Below, one piece after another: positions 24,161 through 37,784 of a stretch of 64,000 nt of DNA. This DNA comes from Diaporthe sp. PMI_573. Its lineage: Eukaryota; Ascomycota; Sordariomycetes; Diaporthales; Diaporthaceae. The stretch spans positions 620,001-684,000 of the forward strand of contig JAJTUP010000009.1 of assembly GCA_021399435.1 (NCBI GenBank), written 5' to 3'. The notes beneath the pieces were generated by a model. It was not told the DNA's origin, did no database searches, and saw only the letters and a program-made list of their open reading frames with translations. Numbering within the stretch: the stretch's first letter is position 1; the number at the start of each line of letters is the position of its first letter. The position numbers and the translations under genes are program-made.

Positions 24161-27100
24161 AACTTGGGTCAGACCAAGCAAATAATGCCACCGGTTTATC
24201 CGAGAAATGTGCGAGGAGGGAGTCAAGGGCCTGCTGATGCCTGTCCACCTCCCGTCACTTGTTGGTGCTCCGCCCGCCGTGCCCTGCCGTGCCCTTCCTT
24301 GACCCGCGCTGACCCGCCCTGTGCTTTATGCTTCATCACGCTCGACTCTTGCCCCTGTCGCAGTGCCTGTCACGTGTCCTATGCATCTTCTCCGACTCCG
24401 AAGGTAGACAGGGGTGGTTACCTGGGATGTGGAGGGGCGGGTGCGAGCGTGTCCGGGGCTCGACACGGACTTGTGGTGACGGGGGGATGGGTTGAGGAAG
24501 ATGGCTGAAGGGGCTCAATTGGGAGAGATGATGCATGAGGGGGGGGGGCAACTTGAGGTGCAGGAGGGCAGGCAGGCAGGCAGGGCAGGCAGGGCAGGCG
24601 GCAGACGGTAGACGGCACGGCAGACCTCCGACCTGGGCACGGAGTCGGAGAATTAAGCATCGACCACCTGTCTGTCGGGTCTTGCCGCCCTCCTGACTCT
24701 CTCCCCAAGTCAAACTCAAATTGCCCTGATACCACAGGCAGAGAACGAACCATTGCAGCACAACGGGTGAACTCCAGCCGCGACCCTGTCGGCGGGCAAC
24801 CCCCAGCGCCCTCAAGACCCCTTCTTCCCTCAGTTCCTTGCCGCCCCCCTTCTGCCCTTCTGCCCTGCTGCCCTCCTCTTGCAAGGTTTGACCGTCTCCA
24901 GAGTTGGTCTGGGCTGACCCACCTGCCAGGGACGAGGGACGAGGGGACCGGGGGGGGGAAGAAGCGGCCAGGGGGCTGAAGGGGCAGCACACAAGGGCAG
25001 GGAAGGCACGGCAGGCAGGGACAGCCCAGACAGGGCAAAGCAAGTAGCAGGGCAGGTGCGTCCTGATCAATGCAGACCCCAAGCTTAGATCGAAATTGAA
25101 ACCGACCTCGACCTCACCGACCGGGGACCGTGGAAGTGGGTGTGGAATGTGGATGTGGGCCACACACACAGCCAAAAGTCAATACTGTCGTCCTTGTCGT
25201 TGCCATTGACCCGTTTGCCCGCCAGTTCCCAACCAGGGCTGCTGCCAGGGTGAAGCGTTGATCCTGCCTTGCCCCAGGTTTGGTTTGATTTTCCATGTCA
25301 TCCTGGCCATCCAACACTGGAGGTGGTGTAAAAGGAACCATCGTCATAACACACTTGCCTCTAATCATAACAAATCACCACCTCTCCCCCGGCCCCCTCC
25401 CTCCCTCCCCTACCTCCCAGCTCCCTACCTCCCTCTCTCCCTTTCTTCCGGTGATCCCGCACGATCTGACGACCTGACATCGGACGGCATCTGGCTGCTA
25501 CCGCCTCCTTCATGCGCGACACCTCGTCTGCTTAGCATCGGTGTGTCGTGTGTGCCCTGCCCTGCCCTGCCCCGCCCTGTCATTGTCTGACCGCGAACCC
25601 GACGACGGGCACGCCTTGCCGCGCGAGCTGTCATTCCCAAAACGACCCCAAACCCCGTGCTGATGGTGCGACGGTTCCGACTGCCGAAGCCTTGACGTCG
25701 CCGGCCTGGGTGGGCTGGCCACTGAGCCGCCGTCTGCTCCTAGTGTGCTGCGTCTGCGTCTGCGTCTGCTTCTGCCGCCGCTTCTGCCGCTACCGCTGCC
25801 GCCGCCGCCCCTGGTCATCTGGTCTGGTCTGGTCTAGTCTGTCTCCTTGCGACGGCGGTCCCGTCGTCGTTGGCTGCTAACAATGGTCCGAGGGGTAGTG
25901 GATGGGGCCGCGTTGCCTGTCAGCTCAGCCCTCCTTCTTGAGCCCTGAGCCCAGACAATCGCCGTTGTGCGCGCCGCCCTTTCCTTGGGTGTCGCTCTCT
26001 CACGCCCCCATGTCCATGTTCATGCCTTTCTTTCTTCTCGGCCATTTTTTGTTCATGCCTCGCAACCGTCTGGCCCTTGCTGCCCAGGACTTCCCTTCGT
26101 GCGTGCCGCGCTCTCGGTCTCGTCCCGCCAAGTCCAACTGCTGCTTTGATAGCTGTCAACAGGGCCTCGCCCCTTGTCCGACATTGGCATAATCTGCCAT
26201 CCGCCAGCCAGCCACCTTCCTTGCCGTCCATCCGCCCGCCTCCATCCGAGATGAGAGCCTTCTTCTCCTCTTGACTGCTGCTTGCCCTGATCGGCACTGC
26301 CAAACCTCCGCCACACACCCGCCTCTTCCGGGCCCGGTCCGGTTCGGCAACTCCAGTGTCCTGGGCAGCCCTGTCCCGATATCCACTCCCAACCCCCTCG
26401 GCCACCAGGTGTCTGTCAATGCAGAGCAGTTCCAGGCGGCTCACGGCCCGTTGGTCCTGCCCATCAGTTTTGGCCTGAACTCAAATTCAAATTCCAGAGA
26501 ACCCTTGTTCCATCCCCTGACATCATGGCCCTGTGTCCTGCCCACCGCCTACAGCCCACTGCCGGCTGATCACAGCTTTCATGCGTCATGGTTCAACATC
26601 AGACGATTCGTGCCCCAGGGGTTCATGGCCTTGACAGCTGCCCGGATATGCCGCTGCCACCTTACGCACCAGCCCTGTCGGCGGCTGACTGCCCTCGGTC
26701 CGCGCGGGCATGGGACGCGGAGGGCACTTCATCCTTTCTCCCTCCACCATGACGCCTGAGGAGAGCGAAGCAGGCATTTCCTGCAACCACGGGGCACGCC
26801 ACTGCGCACCATCTGTCTTCCATCATTGCATGGGTACCCAGCCGCCAGGTGCTGCCTCATCACCGCGAGCACCACAGCGGCACTCCCAACAAGGTGCTTG
26901 CCCGCTGGGCCGGCCAGGTCACCCCTTTGGCCTGTCCTGGCTTGTCGCCCTTGACGTTCCGTTTGTCCCATGCATGGACAAGAAACGCCAAAGCTCGATC
27001 CGTCTTCTTAGCGCTCCGGCGCGATGGCCGGTGTCTCGGATCTGATGCTACGCAGACCCTGCATAAACGTGCTAACAGGTCAACAAGACATGCCTCGTGG

Positions 27101-28450
27101 CACCAGCGTGAGATCGTGCCCGTACGGTATGTGATGGTGGTATGCTGTGGTGTGCTGTGGTGCGCACACTACTACGTACATCCTGCAGTATTCCGCTGTT
27201 CTTGGCACAGCTGCTGTTACCTGCGCCATCTGTTTCCCCTTCCCACCGCGCGGCATGTCGCGTCCCGAGCACGACGGGGCGCCTCTCTCAACAGCTCCAG
27301 GGACTCGCGCGTGTGCGCTGCCCGTCACCTCCGTACCACATTCAACCCGGACAGCCCATTGATGAGATGTCCTCCCCCGCCCCTGCAGGCTGTTTGATCG
27401 ACGTGCTGCTGCTCGTTTCCTTGCTGCTGCTCTGCCTGGGATACCTGGCATCTGTCACACCGTGCCTATGCCTTGAACCTTGCTGCCGGATAGAGCACCG
27501 GCCGGGGAGCGTGGTCACAGGCTAGTCCGTGCTAGGAACACATTTCAATGTGTTTCTGCCAGACTGCCAATCATCTTTGCTTCCGCCCGGCGAGGCTGCC
27601 ACCGTTTCCTGTTGCATCATCACGGCGCTCGGGTGCAGCCGATCGAGCGCTCGGGGCTTCAACGGCCTTGTTGAGGCCGCGGCCATGTCCAGGCCACATG
27701 CAGGTGGGCCGTTTGATGACGCTACGATGCTGGCAATCTTTCATCCCGAGTTTGGCGTCCCGATCTGATCTACCCGAAATCTTCTTCCTTCTCTGCCTCG
27801 ACCACCTGAGACGTGCATCGGGCGCCTACCACCTTGTACCTTTTCCCCGCCAAGGCCCCCAGCGGTGCACTTTTCCCAGTCCCTCCTTGCGAAGCGATCC
27901 TCCACTCCCTCTCTGCTACCCTCCCCACCGATCATCATCTGGCCTTCAGATGAAGATGGGACGACATCCTTGTCCAGATCTGACGAGTGATCTTTTTCGG
28001 CGATCTGCCGACTTGACACGGGCCAAATCTCCGTGGTAATATCAGCCATAACCTTAATCGCGAGCCTGAACCGTCGCACGGCTTACTCAGCACTTCCCTC
28101 GGTTGATGGTTGACGGAGCGGCCAACGAAGCAAGCCCTTCTTCACTCATTCTCGATAGGCGACTTCTCACCATCTCCGCCCTTACTTGTTCTCGCTCCCT
28201 CCCGTCTCCCATCCCCACTGTCCTGTCTTTTTTGCGAGTCCTAGGCCCCCCTCCATCTCCTTCTTGCATTTTCTTTGTCCCTCAACCGAGTGTATCCTGG
28301 CTTGGCAGTAAAATTTACGCGGGACTCGGTCGTCTCGAGATGGTGGACGTGAGGTACCGGGCCTTTCGAAAGTCCCTTGCGTCACGACTATACCTACAAT
28401 GGGCATGGTAGCGGCTGTCAACGAGGGTCAAGTTGCCAACAGTACTGTGT
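24161..28450. other. Pyrimidine-skewed, ORF-poor stretch; possible long non-coding transcript
   Basis: The plus strand is markedly C/T-rich, with CCTCCC runs at 25380-25450 and again at 28150-28280, the sort of tract that precedes fungal transcription starts. Despite high GC, which favours chance ORFs, none of the ORFs on either strand has a domain. It could be a long leader, a non-coding RNA or simply promoter DNA. The sequence alone cannot decide. Confidence 0.4.
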
Positions 28451-31400
28451 ACGTGGCGACCCAGACCCACACGACTCTGTCTAGCCTATGCCGGGCTTGG
28501 ATTGCAGTTTAGCCACAGCCTGGCTAGAAGCCGTTTCGCTTAGAGAGCGAGCTTCTGGAATCTCGGCAGCCCATTTGCTGGCCCAGGCAACCCAGCATGG
28601 CCGATGAACCCCGGTACATAGAACCGCCATTTCCTGCTCATTCCCGTCTCACAAGATCTGGCCAGTCACATTCTGAATAGCCATGTTGTGGATCGCTCAT
28701 TTCCTGTCCGAAATTTCACGCGGTATGCACGCTGGATGTGGCCGAAAACGTGAAAGTGACATTACCTGAGTATTACGTCGCATTGGAAAGCAGGGATGTG
28801 GGGCCCATGCTTGCTAGACCACGATGCTAGAATCTGGGCATACACAAAAGTAATAGCTGCCCAGGCTGATGGGCAAGGAGCAGATAATAGTAGTGCTTCT
28901 CGGTAATTTTTTATTTTTTTTTAGCTTCTCTCAGGGGGCGCCCGCGGCGGCCGCTCTCCGATTGTGGGTGCAGGACAATATTGACAAGTTTGGCGTCACT
29001 TACCTCAACCTTAGTGACGCCAAAGCAGGGCACAGTTTCATGAAGCCATTTCCCCCGACGGGTCGAGGCCGGGATGGACATCGTGGCCACTACACCGCGG
29101 GCCAGGGTCGTTTCCCTGTCATGTTGTCTTGACAGATGACTCCAGCCCTGGGCACGCGAGACAGTTCGTCCGAAACTCTGTTCTTGTATGATCATCATGG
29201 GCCGGCTAAGAAGCAATGCGATAATGGCCACCCATGTTTTCTCTCCCTGTCACTTGTTTCCTTCGTAATGTTTCATGTTTTATCCAGGGCCAGCATGATG
29301 CATCTTCAAAGGGATGGCACTCTCTGCTCTGACTTTTGGGGCGCAGCGAAAGACTACACCCTGGCGGAAGAGGTAAGTTCGAATAAAGAACAATGGCATA
29401 GCCGGGTAAATTCTCCTGAGACCTGTTCATGCATGGGCACTTGTCTGTGGACCTGGAAATCTAGGATAACCATGGCGGCCTCGTGAACTTCCCACGGGGT
29501 GTACATTCGCTTTACAGATATCGTGTTTCCCAGCCCAAATTAGGTTCTCGACTTTTGTTGCAACAGACCCGTCCACGAAGAAGAAAAAAAGGATAGAAGC
29601 AGTGGATCTCAACCCTTTCCTCTTCGCAGGACGATTCTTGCAAAATACTGTGGCTGAACGCCCAAATGAACATTGTTAGCTGCTGGGGAGGCCCTTTCGT
29701 CCTCGAATTTCCATCACAAGCACCTACGTCTGAGATTGACAGGCCTGGGACCGAGAGTAAGTACCCGGGACATTCCCCGCTGGTAAACTTTGGTCAACCA
29801 ATGCATGATGTACAGCGCTGAGTGGGTACCATTTCCATACGACAGAGGTCCGAGGAATCGAATGCATGGTGAATGCTGAATACGTTTTTCTGCGGGCCAC
29901 GTAGCGATCAACGCGTCTTTGCGTACCTTTTCAGATATCCATTTAGGTGATCTCCCACATGCTTCTCTCCATATATTTCCTTCCCCGAGACCTGTCAGGC
30001 CCGTAGGCTTGAGCAATTGATTAGCACACCAAATACCATCTTGCGAGCTGGTGCAGTGATTATGACCATGAAGCGGAAAGTCCGGATACCGAACCACAAT
30101 GGCTTGACTGACAGGCCTTTGGCATTAGATCGTTGCGTCAACGGCCTAAGGCGGCTTACGCACAGAAACACTGCTCTAGGCCACCCATGCTTGTCCTTGT
30201 TGGACACGATCCCTACTCGCCCGCCAAGTGCCGGCGGATATCTCAGTCCTTGATGTTTCTCTTCGTCCCATGCCCATTGCAGCATCATCACTGCCGACCA
30301 CTGGGCGGGCAAGCACTTACTCGCCAATATTACGGTTGCAACATGGCTAATAGTTTATTGGTGTCCACAGATTCTCATGGAACGTTCGTCCGTGTGCGTC
30401 ACGGCCAAGTGTAGGGTGGCAGACTGCCATGGTACCGAAATCGTCGCTGTAGGCCACCCCCGCCCCTGAACCAAAGTTCCACCACGACCAGACTTCCTTC
30501 AGCATTGGCGCCCCGCCTGTCGCCCAAAGTCTGGTTCAAGCGGCAGACCGAACCTTGTCTGTGTCCTCGGCCAACCAACATGCCGCCATCGCAGCATCGA
30601 GCTCGGTAACTCCGTGGTCCTGACTCTGCCTTGTCCCGGCTGCCTCGAGGATACCCAGGACAGGCCTCGTCTGTTGGCGTAGCCGAGTCATTGTGGGCGA
30701 CCTGGTATGTATCACAGAAATTGTTCGCAAGCTTTGAACCATTGTCTATATCGGATCATGCTAACAAGAGATCTTCTGGTCCATCGTTTGGCTGTATCGA
30801 TTCCCAGCCCTATCAATCCTTACGGTACCACGGGACTGATCTCTTTGAATGCTTCCCTGGCAAACACAGTCGGTGGAAACATAATTCGTAACAGACTATG
30901 TACATGGGTACTTTGCACGGCTATTACGACGCAAATTCTTCGGGAAACCGCTCGCTGTGTTGGGGCGGGTGACCGGCATTGTCGTCGTCACAAGATCATG
31001 ATGTACTTGGGATTTCCCACAGGTCTACTTGACCGCAGCGGATGTAGCTTGCATGAACCGGTAGCCATTTCGCAGTTTCATTTTTGATAACATTTATAAA
31101 GCAGCGGTACTTCCTGATATCGCGGCTGCTTGGGCAACGCCACGGTCAGAGTGCTTTGATACCTGCTAGGACTTGGTCAACAAATCAACGCGTAAGGAAT
31201 ATTGTTACACGAGTAGCGTATGAATCCATGGATTCTCGGATAATCCGGAAGCCCGAGAAAAGAGACTTCGGTCTCCTCGCTTTCAGATGTTCATTACATG
31301 GCCGGTCTTATGGTTCAAAGGTCAAGGTGCTCAAACTTTTGTTGTTAGACAATGGCTTTTCTTCTTCTCGGACGACGATGGCTCTACAGTCTCGCCTGAT

Positions 31401-32732
31401 AGCTTGCACGTGGATGGGGCTTGTGGATATCTGGTTCAGACTAACAACGGGCCTTGTACCGTCGATACAGGCCCCTCCGCAGGACGTTGACTGGAAAATG
31501 ACGGGCTCGTGAAAAGTTTAAAAGCTTGATCTGATATGTGATAGTTCGTTCTGACCCGGATTTGGCTCAACGTTTGGATTGGTATCTACGGCGCACCAAG
31601 TGTCGCCAACCAAGAACACAGACGGCTACTGGGTGTGGTCTCGGTTGAACCCGAGCCTGACTTCATCCCATCTTGGTTCTGCGGGATGGGCCCGAGATTG
31701 CTTGAGTGTCTTGCAGCTTTGTTCGGGCCATTTTCAAGTTTGAGAGCCCGGGAGCATTACGGCAAAAGGCTGGACGTCATGCCGATATGTGACAAGAGCT
31801 TGTCTTCCTTCAGAGCATGACTGATGTACAGTTCCAGATTCGGACCCTGAACTAGGTCTTGCTTGGTCTGGAAACCGCCATCTATGTTATATTGACCTCA
31901 TTTGCGACCGTTGTCGCATCAGAGACTCTGCAACGTCTGGATCGGAGGGCAGCGGTGCTTAGCAAGCGGGCGGGCGGGCCACGCGATGCGTCCAGTCCAA
32001 AGCCACCTCGGAGACTGTCAGAAATATCACCACGATGGCATGCCAAGGCCCAGCAAGGTTTGGAATACGGAACACACCCTTTCCTTTCCAATGGAGATCG
32101 GACAGCGGCCCCCGGGAGACTGTCATCGCAGGCGAAGCCGAGAAACTAGCCAGTGTGCTACAAGTAAATCCTGCTGGGATCGCCGCCTGAATGGGTCTTC
32201 CCTGGGCTCCTGCATTTCAGCACTAGGACTAAGCTGGATTGTGAATAGCCAGGTATGAGCATGGAGGGGGTCTGCTCTTAGCAGCACGAGTACCGATGTC
32301 ACGCCTGGCGGAGATGATGACCATTCGGGATAGTGGGCGATTTCCCAAATTGGGGTGTACCTGAGGCCGCTCGACCGAAAATGGAATTAGAATTTGGTAG
32401 GGTATCTGCTTCTGATTTGGATTTCATTTGAGCCCACAAAGGGGCCCATCTTGGTTGTCACGGCCCCGATGCAGCCTGTTGATCACGGGATTGAAAGGGT
32501 ACATGATTGTCTGAAGCTCCACCGACACGAGGAGAATGGCCCGGAAAAGGGCAGATCAGTCGGCTTCCTATCGTACGAGAGTCGCAGGACGGTAGCAGTT
32601 TTGGTGGCCCTATATCACGGAAACGGCTCCCTTGTTATAGACACCAACCCAGCCGCGGGCGGTAGCGAGAAAGCGCGCAATATGTGAGGGAATCCGCCTC
32701 TCCATGCGGTTGCCAGCGGCCAGTGGCCAGCA

Positions 32733-32791
32733 GGTGTGGGTGTGGATGTGGATGTGGATGTGGATGTGGATGTGGGTGTGGGTGTGGGTGG
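32733..32791. repeat. (GTGGAT/GTGGGT)n hexanucleotide minisatellite
   Basis: About ten head-to-tail hexamers with GGAT and GGGT variants. This is not the fungal telomere unit TTAGGG. Confidence 0.85.
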
Positions 32792-34841
32792 CAAGGTGTG
32801 GGCACACTTGGCGCTCACCTCCATTTCATCTCGTGGGGATCTGCTGGCCGCTTAATTGGCCGCTGCTCGGCAATTGCACGATGTCACCGCGGCTCGCGAG
32901 GGCGCTGACTGGATGGCAGATGCTTGAGGGCCCCCTGGGGGCCCCCTGGGCGTTGAGACTGCAGATCGAATTGGTGACTGTCAGGTGCAGCGTGCAGGAT
33001 GCTTGATTCCTGCAGTCCTCTTCGCAGAAAAGGGCCGCCATGGGGTCAACAGCAGCGTGTCTCGTGAGCTTGGCACATCTGAACACGCCGTGCCGCAATG
33101 GGATCGACTAGGTTGACACAGTTTGTCCAGGAGCCTCCCCAGTCTTGGTCCGTACTGTACAGCACAGCGGCACCCAGATATTGCAGCCGTAAGCTCTCCG
33201 ACGTGCAGTCCGCACGCCCGAGGACTTGACTGGGTCATGGCAGGCTGCGCTTATAAGTTGTGTTCGAGACCGTACTTTTATGCACAAAGACTTTCCCAGC
33301 TTGCATAGGGCATTCCTGCATCCTGCACCCTGCACTTCCGGCATCCGAGCATAAAATCCCCGGGGTGGAGAAGCCTGTCACTTCGGCCTCGGTTCCGATC
33401 ATGGGGGAGGGGGGCCCCTTCGGAATCGACTGGGTTTGCACCCCCGCCCGGCCGCCTAGCAGCTGAGCTGATTATCGTATGTACTGTGGGATTGGGAGCT
33501 CAACTGCACTCGAAGGGAATCAAGCAAGAAACCCCCTCGCCTGCGATCCTCCATACTTCATTGTCTCGGCATCCGAGCCGGCTCAGGTAGCCACTCTCGA
33601 ATCAGTCTCGGTTCTAGGTGTAGTCCCCATCTGCTGAGAGCAAGAAAATCTGGTTGGTCCGTGATCTGGTTGCCCAGACGCCAAACACAAGCGAAGGAGT
33701 TGCCCGAGTTGCTATACCGAGACGGCCGGGAGATTTACACAAACACCTACTCGTCGAAAAAAGGCACGCGAAACGCCACTGCGCCAGGTCTGGGGCAAGT
33801 CTCCAGCACCAACCGATGGCTTCGTCCCCACCGGATGCTAAACTTTCGCACCCCAACTGAGAGGTGACAGCCGGAAGACGCGACATCTGGTCTGGGCGGT
33901 GGTTGGACTATCATTATGGGGTCATTTGGGCAAAGTCCAAAGGGATGCTTGCAATGCAGGCATCGGAATTCAGCGCTGGATATCACAAAGGGTCTGGAGA
34001 CACTTGGGCTCACCGGCCCTTATCGCTGCTGCTGCTCACCGGCCCAAGGGGCTTGTCGGGCCATCCAACACTAAGACATTTTCGATGCAAATTGCACCAC
34101 TGGAAAACCAACTTGACTCTGACAAGCTGCCTCCTGTGTCTCCTCGACATGTTACGAGCGAAAATCAGTCTTACAATGAGCAGCCATTGCTGACACGTGC
34201 ACATCATGGGGGCCGCTTCCAACACTCACCTCACTGACAATTACTGACATGCCTTGCCTCCCAAGGCCACACGGCAGCAAATCCGTACCACTTTCAAGCT
34301 GCCTATATCTTACAATATGGCGTGTACATTCCAATGTAGGGGGTTTGTAACTGGTAGTCGCCATCACTGCGCAAAATTCTGTAATCGACAGTTTGTACTG
34401 AGAAACTTGTTCGCAGTGAAGCGCACCGAACCGGCAGCCCCTACACATGTGAGCAGCGTCGCGCTGGTCTCGGAATGATCAGGCTGTACAGAGGAAATCA
34501 TGGGTGCTCGGGAAGTGGCATGGCTCATTTTCAAGTGAGCGGACTGCATCAACTACGCAACGTTCAAGCAGGGCTGTTGTCAGGAATGCTGTCCTGGTGA
34601 GTCACTGCTGCCACAACACAGCTGCTTATGAAATGATTTTCGAGTACAATAAGACTGTCATCTCATGATTTCACGTATTTGGGTGGAGGTAATTCGACGC
34701 TGTTAAACCTATACAAGTCTTTCGACGAGTTGTGTCAAGTGTTGGCATGCACTTGAACACTGCGTAGAAGACTTCAGGACACATGATCGTGGCAGTCTCA
34801 CCCGTTTGCCAATCGAATCATTCCAATGCGATAAGAGCATC

Positions 34842-34861
34842 AATATATATATATATATATT
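34842..34861. repeat. (AT)n microsatellite
   Basis: An uninterrupted alternating AT run of about 20 nt. Confidence 0.9.
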
Positions 34862-35660
34862 ATCACTCAAATGGCCCTCTTTTACAAATTGCATGAGGAC
34901 AAGTCTAGGAGTTGGGAGTCAAGTCAGGCCACGGTGTTGCTGCCTCAAGACTCGCCTCCTGTTGAAGGGGCAGTATTGTCACCATGAGCTCATATTCTTG
35001 GTTTCCTAGTTATAAATCAATAATAACAATCTTGCAACCACCACTATGTTATGGAAGACATACTACAGTTCAGTAAACTTTTGAATAACTAGAGAAATAA
35101 GAACAGTGTTATGAACCACTTCTCTCTGCTCAAATTCCAGAGGTCTGGCCATGAAGAAACCTGTGTCTAATGCCGGGAGTGTGATTTTTGCTAAGCAAAA
35201 GAAGTGCTTTTGGTAGTTTCACTGAGGGAGCTAAGTCTTCACACATTACATCACATCATATCATACATTATTACAGCGAGACAGCTACACTCTCGAAAAT
35301 CTCCGAAAATTATTACAGAGCCTTTATAGCTTGCTATACAACAATCATCTGACTAACCAAGCTCAACCCACCCTATAGCAATTACGCAGCAAACAACATA
35401 AAACATAGAGAGGCTGTCTTCCCAGGTATGCTGATAGATATCGATATCGAGTATACGACCTCAAGCTTACCTAGGCTCTTGTACAAAATCAATATAGTGG
35501 ATGAGATAATAGGTAATGCCAGTCCTGTATGCTCCCGTTGGGGCCAGCTCAAAGGTAACTGAAGAAAAGCCGGACACAGGCTTATAATTCGAGAACAAAT
35601 AATATAAAGACCCAGGGCCTTGTAGCCTTAGGTATCACCTAGCTGATGTGGAAAGCTTAA

Positions 35661-37053
35661 GTGGTGGTGGCTCAGTCTATGTCCTGGAGGAAGCCGAAGG
35701 GCCAAGTGACGGCGAGTCTAGATAAGAGGACGAGAGAGCCAAGGACAAGTCTGATGAGAGCATGCAAGATGACGGATCCTGTAAGTACAATGATACCGCC
35801 TCATCCTCAATGCAGTCTGTTATCTTGGACCACGACGCCGTAGGGGATCAAGTAACTACGAATGTCGACCTATACATGGGGGGTCCGGAATGACGTTGGT
35901 GATGGTGGACTGTTTCGAGGAAATCTTCTCTCCAAAGCGACAGGCACTTGATACACGCAGAGAGACCAGGGAGATCATCGAATCTGGGATGGATCCGCGA
36001 TGGGATCTGATCGAAGCGGCAAGAGCCCATAGGGCGGTGAAGAACTGCATGAGCCTCGATCCGCCAACCAAATTAATATACCAGAGACTTTTCATAACAC
36101 TTGCCTCGGCTCTTATCAAGGCTTTCGAGACAAAGGGTACACCGTTGCAGCAGAAATGTGTGTTCCTGACGGACAACAATCGCGTTCGAGTGCGTTCAGA
36201 CGAAAAGTGGCCTTGTGTACGGCCTCTACACGTTGTATATGGACGTCCACTCCGTACTATTTTGACGGTATGCATCTGGTGGCTCCACTTTTCCATGCCG
36301 ATTTGCTAATCACAAATTTGGTACACATAAGTCGCACCGCCCTCTACAACCACCGACCAGTGAAGTGCTGACCGATACGAGAGACACATAGCTCACGCGC
36401 GATGGCTGAATGTACCAAAAGCCCGTTGATATCGACGAGAGGCCGGAAGGTGACTGGTAGTGGACGCCCTACGTCGAGCCACGGGTCAGCGGCGTAAGTG
36501 TTGGTGACGGTCATCCGCCCAAGCCAAAAGCCAAGAGCAGGGCGGTGCCAAGACGGCCCCAAAGTCCGTCCCAGGATGGGGGCGACAACTGGAAACCGGC
36601 GGAAGCATGCCGGGGAGGCGCAGCGCCCAGCAAATCAAAGTGGTGGCTCGGTTTTGCCGAAGGAGAAGCAAGCTCTGATGGCCGCTGTCCCAAAGTACCG
36701 AGGAGTTTACACCAGCATAAGCCATCCAGGATGGCGTCATTGAAATGGAGGTCAAGGATCGCTCGCAACAGGCGGTCAGGCCATGTATACAGCTCCAGAA
36801 GCTCCATTATGCCAGAAGATGACGAGGTGTTGCCGGAGGGGTCAGATCTCATTACCCTGGACACAGGAATGCGGAAAAAGGTGACCAGGGTGGAAACAAT
36901 CCATCGAGCAAGGAGGGTGACACCGACAGCAAAGGTCGACCGACAAATGACCAGTACGATACAGCACAAGAGCCTCCGCCCAAGCGGGCGGACCTGGCGC
37001 AGAAAGGCGCTCCCCGCAGAGCAGCCAAGTGATGGCGGACAGCAAGAGGCCCG
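35661..37053 (+). CDS. Unresolved multi-exon hypothetical gene or gene remnant
   Basis: Several adjacent plus-strand segments read like protein but lie in different frames. One runs 35820-36270 (open from before the ATG at 35890) with plausible globular composition, ending at a GTATGC donor at about 36271. A GCTAAT branch and a CATAAG acceptor near 36331 lead to a short SHRPLQPPTSEVL tail. A second, at about 36880-37040, has EPPPKRADLAQKG. Upstream, a frame with LEEAEGPSDGESR is cut by TAA and resumes as EDERAKDKSDES. No family is recognised and I could not build one consistent set of exons. It may be a low-expression orphan gene or a decayed one. Coordinates are outer bounds. Confidence 0.25.
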
Positions 37054-37784
37054 CATGCAACGGGTCAGATACATGAAACACACATTGTGTAACCTAGCCA
37101 GACCGACTTCCTCAGGGGTTGCTGAGTCGAGGCTGTTTTACAATTGTGGCCATTGGCGCTGGCCTGGGGACCGGGAGTGGTGTCACTCGGACTATAGGCC
37201 TCAGAGAATGCCCTGGTGAATACACTGCGTCCCCGTCCTGAGCTTCATTTTCCGCTCACAAACGCGCGGCTTCCTCTTGTTATAGGCCCGGCCGACCCGA
37301 GGGCCAGCTCAGTACATGTCCAAAAGTGTAGACTCGATTATAGCGTCGGCAAAGGGTCAGCATTAGTATCTGTGCACATCTGAGACAAGGTTCGTCTTCC
37401 TTGGACCTACCGGCTTATACCAATATCGAAAGGGTCGTTAGGCAAGGGAGAATCTTGACTCAGAACATATCAGGTGTTGGAGTCGCTAGAGGGGTTCACC
37501 CAAAATGCCCGTCAGCTTCCGGGTCTCTCCTCTCAACCTGCGATTCTACCTGATACTACAAAACTACAAACGACCACCGGGGTTGTTCTTCTCTTGTGGC
37601 ATTCAATTTGATGCAAATCATTTAATCTGAATAGTTTCGAGACGGACTTGAACGGTCTTCACGGGCAGAAATGTTAATTAAAGAGAACATCATTGGATTT
37701 CTGGCAGAACTGCGCTGCACAAGAAGGCGACCTGCCAGACTGCCAGACTGTGTTGTTTGTAAAATTGAACTAGTCAAACAACCA

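Larger units (their letters stand above)
28451..35640. other. Gene-poor DNA
   Basis: No ORF above about 145 codons and none with a recognisable domain. It includes a (GTGGAT)n minisatellite (32733-32791), an AT dinucleotide run (34842-34861) and an AT-richer zone from about 35.0 kb. Confidence 0.5.

Noticed and set aside
24563..24610. GGCAGGCA direct repeats as a CRISPR-like array
   Set aside because: Simple tandem repeats without spacers in a eukaryotic genome; ordinary microsatellite.
24336..25175. 279-codon minus-strand ORF
   Set aside because: Lies across G-run and GGCA repeats and is the antisense of CT-rich DNA; no domain and other frames are equally open.
32733..32791. GT/G-rich hexamer repeat as an internal telomere tract
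   Set aside because: The unit is GTGGAT/GTGGGT, not TTAGGG or a permutation of it.
36511..37083. 190-codon minus ORF
   Set aside because: Hydrophobic/Cys-rich antisense of a region whose plus strand has better protein-like frames; no domain.
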